Made by a program: the position numbers and the translations under genes
Shown: positions 36,958-45,405 of the stretch, one piece after another
How positions within the stretch are numbered: the stretch's first letter is position 1
Layout of the letters: each line of letters begins with the position of its first letter
Notes under the pieces: generated by a model
Told to the model about the DNA's origin: nothing
What the model saw: only the letters and a program-made list of their open reading frames with translations
The model's database searches: none
Assembly (NCBI RefSeq): GCF_030409525.1
Contig: NZ_JAUFQB010000003.1
Location: forward strand, 1-64,000
Direction: 5' to 3'
DNA: 64,000 nt
Origin: Kaistella yonginensis
GTDB taxonomy: Bacteria > Bacteroidota > Bacteroidia > Flavobacteriales > Weeksellaceae

Positions 36958-36996
36958 AAAAAGAGCAGCGTTTTAAGAAACGTTGCTCTTTTTGTG
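36958..36996 (+). terminator. Terminator after rpsB
   Basis: 16-base stem AAAAAGAGCAGCGTTT / AAACGTTGCTCTTTTT with one G-T pair, tail rich in T. Confidence 0.85.
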
Positions 36997-37010
36997 TTTA
37001 ATTTAAGAAT

Positions 37011-37040
37011 TTCTAGGCAATCACTTTCTAGGCAATCACT
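37011..37040. repeat. 15-bp tandem duplication over the osmC stop
   Basis: TTCTAGGCAATCACT occurs twice in a row, so the minus-strand reading runs KVIA-stop then again KVIA-stop in the same frame. Confidence 0.9.
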
Positions 37041-37456
37041 TTCTCCCCATTCACAAAAACCTCATAATTCACCGTCACATTTGGTTCCATTGTTTTAGAA
37101 ACCGAACAGTATTTTTCAAAAGAAAGTGAAGCGGCTCGTTCTGCTTTTTTTGGATCGATATTTCCGTCAACAAAAAATTTCACCAAAATAGTTTTGAAAG
37201 GTTTTGCTTCATCCACTTCAATTCTTTCGCCTTCTACTTCAGCAGAAAATTTTGTGATTTCTTGTCTTTGTTTTTTTAGGATCGAGACCATATCAATCCC
37301 GCTGCAACCTGCCACAGCCATCAAAATAGTTTCCATGGGCGAAACTCCTTCTGAGCTTTCAGATTGTGAATTATTGTTTAAAAGAATGGTGTTTCCTACA
37401 GCGTTTTTGCATTCAAATAAATAATCATCGTTGATTCTATTAAGGGTAATTTTCAT
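37028..37456 (-). CDS. OsmC/Ohr family protein
   Basis: 142 aa. The redox-active cysteine is in AVAGCSGIDMVSILKKQ and the later SFEKYCSVSKTM holds the second cysteine, the pair used by OsmC/Ohr peroxidases to reduce organic hydroperoxides. The C-terminus reads NVTVNYEVFVNGEKVIA, followed by a duplicated stop. Function as peroxidase is inferred from the two cysteines. Confidence 0.92.
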   Translation of the reverse strand: MKITLNRINDDYLFECKNAVGNTILLNNNSQSESSEGVSPMETILMAVAGCSGIDMVSILKKQRQEITKFSAEVEGERIEVDEAKPFKTILVKFFVDGNIDPKKAERAASLSFEKYCSVSKTMEPNVTVNYEVFVNGEKVIA

Positions 37457-37525
37457 ATAATTTGGGTGATTTAACGGTTAATGAAAACCAGATTTTTTAC
37501 TAATTTAGTCAAAAATACAACAAAG

Positions 37526-37609
37526 ATGAACTGGTTTACTACGCTGCTAATTATTTTGGCTATTTACGGGATTGTGAACTATGCAGCGCACAAAACAAAT
37601 AAATTTTAA
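37526..37609 (+). CDS. Candidate 27-aa membrane peptide
   Basis: ATG at 37526 with MNWFTTLLIILAIYGIV then NYAAHKTNKF and a stop at 37607: one hydrophobic helix and a short basic tail. It fits into the gap between osmC and the DUF58 gene, whose stop is two bases away on the other strand. Too short to prove; conservation would decide. Confidence 0.35.
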   Translation: MNWFTTLLIILAIYGIVNYAAHKTNKF

Positions 37610-37610
37610 T

Positions 37611-38933
37611 TTACAAAATTCCTCTTGCTTTAATTTCCAAATATTTATTAATGACTTCGATGTTCAAATTTTCCGGTAAAGTATACAACGAGTAAATTCC
37701 ATACTTCCGAAGTTCCTGAATAATGAGTTTCTTTTCGTATTCAAATTTTTCAGCAATGATTTCATCATACACTTCCTGGATGTTTTTCGGATTGCTATTG
37801 ATTACCTTTTGCAGTTCAGAGTTTTTAAAGAAAACAATCACCAACAAATGATTTTTCGCAATTCCTCGCAAATATTTCATTTGACGGTTTACCGCATCTA
37901 AAGTTTCAAAATTGGTGAACAATAAAATCAAACTTCTTTGCCCAATCGTAAATTTTACATCTTGATACAATCGGTTGAAATCGCTTTCGTAGAAGTTGGT
38001 TTGAACATTATACAACATTTGAGAAATCTTTTTCAATTGCCCCGATTTGTTGTCGGCTGCAATTTTATTTTCGGCTTTTTTGGAAAATGTCATCATTCCG
38101 GCTCGATCATTTTTTTTGAGGATGATATGACTTAACGCCATCGTTGCATTGATCGAATAATCGAGTAAACTTAACCCATTGAAAGGCATTTGCATCGTTC
38201 TTCCAGTATCAATCAACATAAAAATACGTTGCGATTTTTCATCTTGAAACTGATTCACCATCAATTGATTTCTCTTGGAAGTTGCTTTCCAATTGATTGT
38301 TCGAACATCATCTCCTGGAACATATTCTTTGATTTGTTCAAATTCCATGGTGTGTCCGAGTTTTCGAACTTTCTTAATTCCACCCAAAAGAAATTCGTTT
38401 TGAAGTGCCATTAATTCGTATTTTCTTAGATGAATAAACGACGGATAACTCGGCAACATTGCATCTTTTTGAAAAGTAAATCGTCTGGAAACAAGTCCTA
38501 ACGGAGATTCTGCAAAAACATTCAGATTCCCAAAACTATATTCGCCACGTTCTTTCGGTTCGAGAATATATTCAAATAATATGTTTTTGCGACTGGCTAT
38601 ATTTCTTTCAATCAAGAAATCTCGTTTTTGAAATTGAAACGGAATTTCATCAATTATTTTGGTTTTTACTTTAAAAGGATAATTATTTTTAATATCAATT
38701 TTAATGGAATTTTGATCGCCATTTGATAATTTTTCGAGCAAAACTCTTTGCGCTTGAATGGCATTTTTTTGGTTAAACAAAAACAGATAATCGACCATAA
38801 ATGTAAGAATAACCAAGACCAAAAATCCATGAGTAACATTCATTAAAACCGGAAAGAAAAAAGCCAGAACATAGCAAATTCCCACTCCGAAAAGCGTGAA
38901 GAATAAGCGGTTATTGAGGTGTAGTTTTTTCAT
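37611..38933 (-). CDS. DUF58 domain protein (von Willebrand-like)
   Basis: 440 aa from MKKLHLNNR at 38933 (a Met six codons earlier is weaker). Two membrane helices lie near residues 10-50. The DUF58 core contains YVPGDDVRTINWKATSKRN and, after it, the MIDAS-like motif MLIDTGRTMQM with Asp-x-Gly-x-x-Met, so it may bind a divalent metal and protein partners as a von Willebrand A fold does. The gene follows the MoxR ATPase gene; MoxR-DUF58 pairs are widely conserved and thought to act as a chaperone pair. Client unknown. Confidence 0.92.
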   Translation of the reverse strand: MKKLHLNNRLFFTLFGVGICYVLAFFFPVLMNVTHGFLVLVILTFMVDYLFLFNQKNAIQAQRVLLEKLSNGDQNSIKIDIKNNYPFKVKTKIIDEIPFQFQKRDFLIERNIASRKNILFEYILEPKERGEYSFGNLNVFAESPLGLVSRRFTFQKDAMLPSYPSFIHLRKYELMALQNEFLLGGIKKVRKLGHTMEFEQIKEYVPGDDVRTINWKATSKRNQLMVNQFQDEKSQRIFMLIDTGRTMQMPFNGLSLLDYSINATMALSHIILKKNDRAGMMTFSKKAENKIAADNKSGQLKKISQMLYNVQTNFYESDFNRLYQDVKFTIGQRSLILLFTNFETLDAVNRQMKYLRGIAKNHLLVIVFFKNSELQKVINSNPKNIQEVYDEIIAEKFEYEKKLIIQELRKYGIYSLYTLPENLNIEVINKYLEIKARGIL

Positions 38934-38942
38934 TTTTTTGTA

Positions 38943-39105
38943 TTTAACCACAAAAGTTTTTCATTTTTAAAAGTTACTTTCAATCCGTTTTAAAGGTAGA
39001 AAAAAGCGTTGTTTTTATTATTGTGGGATATTTTTTTTAACCACAAAAGTCACAAAACTTTACTCATCCCAAAGACAAAACTTTTATGCCTTTTGTGGTT
39101 AAAAA
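38943..39105. repeat. AACCACAAAAG inverted-repeat element
   Basis: TTTAACCACAAAAGT is found at 38943 and 39036, and its inverse CTTTTGTGGTTAAAAA at 39090-39105. The last two form a 16-bp perfect inverted repeat around 40 bases (39034-39105). It lies in the 176-base gap between the MoxR and DUF58 genes. Confidence 0.75.
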
Positions 39106-39109
39106 TTTT

Positions 39110-40117
39110 CTATCTCGGAATCTCAATCACTTCCAAGATTTGTCGGATGATTTCATCGGCGGTTAAACCTTCCATTTCTCTTTCGGGAGAAACCATCACT
39201 CGATGTCGAAGAACAGCAAAACTGGCTTCTTTGATGTCTTCTGGAGTCACAAAATCTCGTCCACGAACTGCGGCGAAAGCTTTTGAAGCCGTCAATAATG
39301 CCAAACTTGCTCTCGGTGAAGCTCCTAAATATAAGAACTGATTTTCTCTCGTATTCACAATAATTTTCGCAATATATTCTAACAATTGTTTTTCTACAAT
39401 CACGTCTTTCACCAGATTTTGATAGTTTTTCAATTGCGTTCCAGAAATCACTTTTTGTACCGCATCTGTTTTATCTGCCAATTTATTTTCATGCTGGTTT
39501 TTGATGATTTCAACTTCCTGCGAAAGATTCGGATAACCCACATTTATTTTGAACAAAAACCGGTCGAGTTGCGCTTCAGGAAGTCGATACGTTCCTTCAT
39601 GCTCAATCGGATTTTGCGTGGCAACCACCAAAAATGGTTCTTGCATTTCATATTGTTTTCCGTCCATTGTGATTTGTCTTTCTTCCATCACCTCAAACAA
39701 AGCAGATTGCGTTTTTGCTGGAGAACGGTTAATTTCATCAATCAAAATAAAGCTGGAAAAAATGGGTCCTTTTTTAAACTCAAATTCAGAATTTTTTACA
39801 TTAAAAATGGACGTTCCCAAAATATCTGAAGGCATCAAATCGGGGGTAAACTGAATTCGGCTGAAACCAACATCAACGGTTTTTGCCAATAATTTTGCGG
39901 TAATGGTTTTCGCAACTCCTGGAACACCTTCGATGAGCACATGACCATTGGATAACAGTGCGACTAAAAGATGTTCGATCATTGATTCTTGACCGATGAT
40001 GACTTTTCCAATTTCTGCTTTTACGTTTTCCAAACTTTGTCGAAGTTCGGTCATGTTTAAACGAGACTGAAATTCTGTATTGAGGTTTTCTTGATTTTGG
40101 TTTTCTAAATTTTCCAT
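39110..40117 (-). CDS. MoxR family AAA+ ATPase
   Basis: 335 aa. Walker A GVPGVAKT near residue 63, Walker B LIDEINRSPAKTQSAL with the following EVMEERQITMDG, sensor VVATQNPIEHEGTYRLPEAQLDRF, and the final helical lid. MoxR proteins remodel or activate partners that carry von Willebrand-like domains. It forms the ATPase centre of the minus-strand cluster with DUF58 downstream and DUF4350 upstream. Confidence 0.96.
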   Translation of the reverse strand: MENLENQNQENLNTEFQSRLNMTELRQSLENVKAEIGKVIIGQESMIEHLLVALLSNGHVLIEGVPGVAKTITAKLLAKTVDVGFSRIQFTPDLMPSDILGTSIFNVKNSEFEFKKGPIFSSFILIDEINRSPAKTQSALFEVMEERQITMDGKQYEMQEPFLVVATQNPIEHEGTYRLPEAQLDRFLFKINVGYPNLSQEVEIIKNQHENKLADKTDAVQKVISGTQLKNYQNLVKDVIVEKQLLEYIAKIIVNTRENQFLYLGASPRASLALLTASKAFAAVRGRDFVTPEDIKEASFAVLRHRVMVSPEREMEGLTADEIIRQILEVIEIPR

Positions 40118-40167
40118 AATTATATTGCGTTGAATGGTCTGGTATTTTTATTAAAGTTGATGGGATT

Positions 40168-41325
40168 TTACAGCAAGATCTCATCCAATAATCTATTCAT
40201 TTTTATTAAATCCTCTTTCATTACAGTGGCATAAGGGTCTTGTCCTTTCTTAATCAACACTGTTGCTTCATTTATTTTTTCGATGCTTTTTCCGGTTTTT
40301 AAATGAAGCAGATGGATGAATTTTTCATCTAAATTCTTGGTATCAATCAACAAATCCATTCTTACTCGGTTGAGGAAATACTGGGCTTTCTTCGCCATCA
40401 TGTCATGGAAATCACCTTCTTGCAAATAAAGATTCCCGATGCTTTTTACAAATTCTACCGATTTATTTTTCAGAGGTTCTACGATGGGCACGATTCTTTG
40501 TTTCCGTTTCGCATTAAAAATAATGAAGAGCACAAGTCCAGCCAACAGCAACCACCACGCATAACGCAACGGCGGATTCGCTAAAATGAAACGCAATGGC
40601 GAGCGAGACTCCGCTACATTTTTATTCGCACCGGAGAACCAAACTGTTTCCCGCTCAGAAAGATAAGAAAATACATCTTGCACGTAATTTTTAGATTCCG
40701 GTTTTAGCAAATAAAAGTTGGTTACAATTAAAGGTTCTGAATGCAAGTAAAGATGCCCTCTGCCGTGCCTCATTTTAATAAAATTTGCCATTTTAGCATC
40801 GCTTTCTTCTTTTCCTAAAATTTCATCTTTCGCTTTTATGAGTTCAAACCCCATTCCTGAGGGTAATTTATCCAACTGCAAAGAATCCTGAGCAAATTTT
40901 TCATCGGTCAACTTTAACAAATTAGTCTCTTCATAACTTATTTTTGAAGTCGTAAAACTAAGAGAGTCTGTAATTTCACGATGAAAAAAATCTGAAATAA
41001 TGAGCGCATCTGATCCTTCCTGTACATTTTGCAGGATTTTATTCCAAGATTCCACATCAATTTCGGACTGGACAATCAATATATTATGAGGCGGTAATTT
41101 TTGAGCTTTATAGAAATCATACGGCGAAAGATCGGTTCGCTTAACTTTATTTTGTAAAAGATGATCCACTTCTTTAGAAAAGACAAATAAGCCAAATGGT
41201 GTTTTTTCATTAACATCAAAATTCTTACGCCAATCGGTCACCTCGGATTTGCCCAATTCTAGCAACGCCAAAACCACCATCACGATGATGAAAATTAAAC
41301 CATATAATTTGACTGTTTTATTCAT
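40168..41325 (-). CDS. DUF4350 membrane protein
   Basis: 385 aa. An N-terminal membrane helix near residues 7-25 and a second near 255-273 enclose a domain of about 220 residues. It contains FGLFVFSKEVDHLL, DALIISDFFH and HGRGHLYLHSEPLIV, the DUF4350 type that resembles a glutamine-amidotransferase-like fold. The C-terminal 100 residues are helical and cytoplasmic. It sits in the MoxR cluster between DUF4129 (17 bases away) and MoxR (50 bases away). Function unknown. Confidence 0.88.
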   Translation of the reverse strand: MNKTVKLYGLIFIIVMVVLALLELGKSEVTDWRKNFDVNEKTPFGLFVFSKEVDHLLQNKVKRTDLSPYDFYKAQKLPPHNILIVQSEIDVESWNKILQNVQEGSDALIISDFFHREITDSLSFTTSKISYEETNLLKLTDEKFAQDSLQLDKLPSGMGFELIKAKDEILGKEESDAKMANFIKMRHGRGHLYLHSEPLIVTNFYLLKPESKNYVQDVFSYLSERETVWFSGANKNVAESRSPLRFILANPPLRYAWWLLLAGLVLFIIFNAKRKQRIVPIVEPLKNKSVEFVKSIGNLYLQEGDFHDMMAKKAQYFLNRVRMDLLIDTKNLDEKFIHLLHLKTGKSIEKINEATVLIKKGQDPYATVMKEDLIKMNRLLDEILL

Positions 41326-41342
41326 GTTTTCCTTAAACCATA

Positions 41343-42131
41343 TTAGATTTTAAAATTTAAAAATTTCTGCTTGAAGTTATGATAATGTTCTTCATCAACC
41401 TGGAATTCACCATACCAAACATAATCGAAAATATAAGCCAGTTCTTTGAAACCCATTTTTAATTCTTTGGTTTTTAACTCTGACAAATAATCTTTATTGG
41501 TTTTTTCAGGATTCCAGTTGATGAGTTTTTTATCAGCCAGTTTTTTCAAAACCATGAGAAACTGATACCGAATTGCGAATCGGTACTCCTGTTGACTTTC
41601 AAATTTCAGAATCGCCTCATTGAAGTTAATTTCATGGATATTTTCGTGAAGATCTTGGTTTTCAATATTAAATTTTTTATTCTTTTTGCTGAAAAAGAAA
41701 TTGCCGTCTTTGCCCAACAAAAATTTAATTAAAAAATACAGTACAAAACCAATAATGATTACCGCGAAGATCCGAATAAAAATTTCTGCGTATTGCCCGG
41801 TTTTGTTTGGATCAACTTTCCCAAAAATAGATTCTAAAATTTTGCGGATTCTCTTCTGAATTTTCTCCCAGAGTGATTCTCGTGGTTTAATGGTTGTGTA
41901 ATCGTATTCTGCGCCTCGGTATTTGGTCTGAAATTTTTCCTCAAAATTTTTCGGGAACACTGTATTATTGGTGGTCGGCTTTTCCAACAAAAGAGAATCG
42001 GTATAAAATTGTGGATCGTAGGAGGTTGCCGTGGAATCTTGGTAGTTGGCCAGGTCAGCCTGCGGAAGTTCCTGAGAATTTCCGGATATAAATAATACTG
42101 TAAAAATGAAGAAGAGTATCCTAAATTTCAT
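41343..42131 (-). CDS. DUF4129 protein
   Basis: 262 aa. A signal-like helix at the start (FRILFFIFTVLFISG), a periplasmic part of about 100 residues, a membrane helix near 124-145 and a cytoplasmic DUF4129 domain (about 180-262) with NEAILKFESQQEYRFAIRYQ and KLADKKLINWNPEKTNKDYL and ending WYGEFQVDEEHYHNF. Same operon as the flanking genes; the start at 42131 overlaps the preceding gene's end by 11 bases. Confidence 0.87.
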   Translation of the reverse strand: MKFRILFFIFTVLFISGNSQELPQADLANYQDSTATSYDPQFYTDSLLLEKPTTNNTVFPKNFEEKFQTKYRGAEYDYTTIKPRESLWEKIQKRIRKILESIFGKVDPNKTGQYAEIFIRIFAVIIIGFVLYFLIKFLLGKDGNFFFSKKNKKFNIENQDLHENIHEINFNEAILKFESQQEYRFAIRYQFLMVLKKLADKKLINWNPEKTNKDYLSELKTKELKMGFKELAYIFDYVWYGEFQVDEEHYHNFKQKFLNFKI

Positions 42132-43089
42132 GGGTGCCAATCGTATCGATTTCTGATAAGTCTAAATTGCGGTGAAGGTCTGTACGGCTGTCGTAATACT
42201 GCAATCCGGACATAACGAAAATAACATTAATCATCAAAAACGAAAATAAGAGCGAAACGCCGTACAGCAAAAAAATAAAAATTCCCATGGGACCTTCAAA
42301 AGGATTTTGTTGCATTTCTCCCGTCTGCGGAACGGTCATCATCCCACCAAATATAAACATCATCGGAATCATCGTGAAAATAGACGACACTGTTTGAATG
42401 ATAAAATACATCACGATGGTAGAACCCCAATATTTCCAAAACGGCGATTTTTCCCGACCATTTCGATATGAAAACTGCGCTCTAATGGAATAACTTAAAG
42501 ATTCGAAAAAGCCTTTTTTGGTATGTAAATAATCGAACATTAAAAAATTAACCACATTCATTAAAGCCGGCCCCATGATGATGATTAAAAAGAAACCAAT
42601 CAGAATAAACATCAACACCACAGAGAGTCCAAAAACAATCATTGCCAACGGCGTTACAATAAATAACATCCCCAGGAATAGGAGTAAAAACCGTCCGACA
42701 TTGCTTTTCAAATCGCTTAGAATATCATCAGCTTTGATGTCTTTATTGCCGGTCTCACTCAATCTTTTCAGATACAAAACAGGATATGAATAAGAAACCA
42801 TGGTAACGGCCAAGAACAAGAAAAACACAATGCTGGAAACCAAAATGAGCATCGCTTGGTTTTCCTGAAAATAGGCTTCAAAATAATAATTCTGTCCAGC
42901 GGTATTGGATCCCATCATCTGTGCGAAAAACTCGCGATAACCCAGCACAAAAATCACAACCATCAGAATTAATAAAATCCCATTGATTAAAAGATAATTT
43001 TTAAAGTAATTTTTTCCGTGTTCTTTGAAAAAAGCAAACGTGTCGCTAATGAAGGTTCCGAAGTCCCTTTTCTGATAAAACTGCATCAT
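42121..43089 (-). CDS. Six-helix membrane protein of the MoxR cluster
   Basis: 322 aa with about six hydrophobic segments (near 35-55, 85-110, 135-160, 165-190, 225-255 and 275-300) and a short soluble N-terminus reading RDFGTFISDTFAFFKEHG. I do not recognise a specific domain with confidence; it resembles DUF4013 or GDPD-type membrane domains. The start overlaps the end of the SpoIIM gene by 44 bases, so the two are tightly coupled. Confidence 0.8.
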   Translation of the reverse strand: MMQFYQKRDFGTFISDTFAFFKEHGKNYFKNYLLINGILLILMVVIFVLGYREFFAQMMGSNTAGQNYYFEAYFQENQAMLILVSSIVFFLFLAVTMVSYSYPVLYLKRLSETGNKDIKADDILSDLKSNVGRFLLLFLGMLFIVTPLAMIVFGLSVVLMFILIGFFLIIIMGPALMNVVNFLMFDYLHTKKGFFESLSYSIRAQFSYRNGREKSPFWKYWGSTIVMYFIIQTVSSIFTMIPMMFIFGGMMTVPQTGEMQQNPFEGPMGIFIFLLYGVSLLFSFLMINVIFVMSGLQYYDSRTDLHRNLDLSEIDTIGTHEI

Positions 43090-44050
43090 GTATTTTTGTA
43101 TTTTTTGCTACTAAATAAGGATAGATTAAATAATAAAATCCGATCAATGAAAGCGTCCCAAAGATGAGAAGTATATTGATAATCCCAGGCATCACCAACG
43201 CATAACGCGTGACATAACCCTCTATAATTCCCGCCACAATCGTAAAAGGAACGGTGCTTAAAAATATTTTAAAGGAATCCTTAAAACCCAATTTAAAGGA
43301 ATTGAATCGCGAATAAGTTTTCGGAAACAAAATGGAAGCCCCTAAAATTAAACCCGCCATCGCTTCTACAACCATGCTGAATATTTCGAAAACGCCATGC
43401 AGCCAAATCCCACTGGCACTTTCTTTTAAGGCACCATGTTCATGAAAAAAATATTGAAAAGACCCGAGCATAATGCTGTTCTGCAACAAGGCATACAAAG
43501 TTCCGACCCCACCGAAAACTCCGTAAATAAAAAGAACGGCACCCACTTTTAAATTATTAAAAATAATAGCAATCGAAGTGCCCCAGTTAGAACCCTGCTG
43601 ATAAACTCCGACCGCATTTCCTTTTTCTATATTCTCAATGGTTTTATTTACATATTCATCGCCTAAAATAATCCGAACAAATTCTTTATCGTAATACGCG
43701 GAAATAAAACCGATTAACGTAAATACAATAAAAAAACCGAAGGCATAAAACAAATACCTGCGGTAATGATGAACCAAAAGTGGCACTTCTGTTGCGAAAA
43801 ACTGTCGCAAACGATTTTTTTCAGTTCTTTTGGTCTTGTAAATTCGTTGGAAAATAAGTGATGAAAGGTTGTTCAGATAAACGGTCGTTTTGCTTTTGGG
43901 ATAGTAGGTCTGGGCAAATGACAAGTCATTGACCAAATTAATGTACAGTGAAGAGAGGTCATCCGGATTTTTTTTAACTTTTCCTGCGATAACCTGCTCG
44001 ATTCCCAACCATTTTTCTTTATTTTGTTTGATAAATGCAACCTCTCTCAT
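43046..44050 (-). CDS. Stage II sporulation protein M (SpoIIM) family protein
   Basis: 334 aa. The membrane-embedded SpoIIM domain (about residues 95-325) has GDEYVNKTIENIEKGNAVGVY, the NNLKVGAVLFIYGVFGGVGTL stretch, HGVFEIFSMVVEAMAGLILG and a final membrane helix. SpoIIM of Bacillus helps engulfment; in non-sporulating Bacteroidetes the domain is a fixed part of the MoxR cluster. It leads the minus-strand operon and is divergent from the RDD gene with only about 22 bases between start codons. Confidence 0.9.
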   Translation of the reverse strand: MREVAFIKQNKEKWLGIEQVIAGKVKKNPDDLSSLYINLVNDLSFAQTYYPKSKTTVYLNNLSSLIFQRIYKTKRTEKNRLRQFFATEVPLLVHHYRRYLFYAFGFFIVFTLIGFISAYYDKEFVRIILGDEYVNKTIENIEKGNAVGVYQQGSNWGTSIAIIFNNLKVGAVLFIYGVFGGVGTLYALLQNSIMLGSFQYFFHEHGALKESASGIWLHGVFEIFSMVVEAMAGLILGASILFPKTYSRFNSFKLGFKDSFKIFLSTVPFTIVAGIIEGYVTRYALVMPGIINILLIFGTLSLIGFYYLIYPYLVAKNTKIHDAVLSEKGLRNLH

Positions 44051-44072
44051 CCGATGCTAAAATAATAAAAAT

Positions 44073-44825
44073 ATGTCGCTCATTGCTATAAATACTTCAC
44101 AAAATGTAAATATAAATTTCAATACCGCTAGCATTGGCGAAAGAATATTGGCCTTTTTTATCGATATTCTGATTAAGGCAGCTTATATCATCATTCTTTT
44201 TTGGTTTCTATTTAAGGTTTTTAATTTCGGGGCGTTCATTGATAGTCTCGACAATTGGTCGCAAATGGCCGTGTATATCGTTCTCACCATGCCAATTCAC
44301 GTGTACACTTTGGTAAGCGAAAGTCTGATGGAAGGCCAAACCTTTGGAAAAAAAATGCTCAAAATTAAAGTCGTCAAGATTGATGGATTTCAAGCCAGTT
44401 TCGGCGACTATTTAATGCGTTGGTTTTTCCGCCTGATCGATGTTTTTTCTAATTCTGGAGTCGTTGGCTTAATCAGTATGATCGTTTCCAAAAACAACCA
44501 ACGACTGGGCGACATCGCCTCCGGAACCGCCGTAATTTCACTGAAAAATAAAGTGAATATTTCCCATACCATCCTGGAAAACCTGAAGGAGGACTACATT
44601 CCACTTTTCCCGCAAGTCATTGCCCTGACTGATAACGACGTGCGAATCATTAAAGAAAATTATCAAAAAGCACTTAAAATAGATGACCGCGCCGTGGTTT
44701 CTAAACTCTCCACGAAAATCAAAGAAATCCTGAAAATTGAAGTTGATCCCACCAAAATGACGGAGCGACAATTCATCAATATCATCATCAAAGATTATAA
44801 TTTCTACACGGGAAAAGATCTTTAA
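44073..44825 (+). CDS. RDD family membrane protein
   Basis: 250 aa. The RDD domain has SIGERILAFFIDILIKAAY with the Arg and Asp residues, a membrane helix near 55-75, GQTFGKKMLKIKVV, and LGDIASGTAVIS. The C-terminal 70 residues are soluble and charged. Divergent start against SpoIIM suggests shared regulation, and RDD genes are part of the MoxR cluster in many Bacteroidetes. Confidence 0.92.
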   Translation: MSLIAINTSQNVNINFNTASIGERILAFFIDILIKAAYIIILFWFLFKVFNFGAFIDSLDNWSQMAVYIVLTMPIHVYTLVSESLMEGQTFGKKMLKIKVVKIDGFQASFGDYLMRWFFRLIDVFSNSGVVGLISMIVSKNNQRLGDIASGTAVISLKNKVNISHTILENLKEDYIPLFPQVIALTDNDVRIIKENYQKALKIDDRAVVSKLSTKIKEILKIEVDPTKMTERQFINIIIKDYNFYTGKDL

Positions 44826-44894
44826 TTTAACTCTTATGATTTAGGAAACCATTTGTCAAAGTAGAGTCTACTTTAATTTTTTATTGTTTTTTAT

Positions 44895-44975
44895 GGCAGC
44901 GATTTCCGCCTTCCGTTCCCGCTTTTTTATTCCACTGCGTTCCATAAAAAGAGCTCCACTCAAGTCGGGCTGCAG
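44895..44975 (-). repeat. Dispersed hairpin element, copy B
   Basis: The reverse strand reads GCAGCCCGACTTGAGTGGAG, then CTCTTTTTATGG, loop with ACGCAGTG, AATAAAAAAGCGGG, then AACGGAAGGCGG and CGCTGCC. It pairs end to end with copy A at 12785. Located between the RDD gene and the GNAT gene; otherwise that 240-base gap has no coding frame. Confidence 0.8.
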
Positions 44976-45062
44976 AGCTTGCAACCTTAGGAGGTCAGTT
45001 AAAATGATAAAAACCTGTTTTCATTTATTTTCCTTAAATTTAAGCAACTAAAAAAGATTACG

Positions 45063-45353
45063 ATGAAATACGAAAATAACAGATCCGGAAACGGCGGCGT
45101 TTTTACTTTGCATAATGAAGAAGAAGAAGTGGGCAGATTAACCTACACGATTTTCCCAGAGGAAAACAAACTCATTATTTCTTTCGTTTTGGTTCATTCA
45201 AAATTTGAAGGAAAAGGGATGGGGAAATACTTGGTCGACGAGGCCATCAAGTTTGCCCGAGAAAATGAGTGGAAAGTTTACCCACATTGCTCCTACGCGC
45301 GATCCGTGATGAGCAGAATGAAAGATGTTGATGATATTTTACTGGAGCGTTAA
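45063..45353 (+). CDS. Small GNAT acetyltransferase (YjdJ/GCN5-related)
   Basis: 96 aa. The acetyl-CoA-binding motif is FEGKGMGKYLVDEAIKFA, preceded by IISFVLVHSKF and followed by VYPHCSYARSVM. This is the short N-acetyltransferase type (Acetyltransf_CG). Substrate unknown. Single gene. Confidence 0.9.
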   Translation: MKYENNRSGNGGVFTLHNEEEEVGRLTYTIFPEENKLIISFVLVHSKFEGKGMGKYLVDEAIKFARENEWKVYPHCSYARSVMSRMKDVDDILLER

Positions 45354-45360
45354 AATGCAA

Positions 45361-45382
45361 AACCCATAGAAATCTATGGGTT
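45361..45382. terminator. Bidirectional hairpin between the GNAT gene and speB
   Basis: Stem AACCCATAGA / TCTATGGGTT with minimal loop; weak T-run. Confidence 0.5.
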
Positions 45383-45405
45383 CACTTTTATTGGTTTCTA
45401 ACTTC

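Noticed and set aside
39009-39341. Plus-strand frame at the 3' end of the MoxR gene
   Set aside because: It is the complement of MoxR coding sequence plus the inverted repeat; no independent support.
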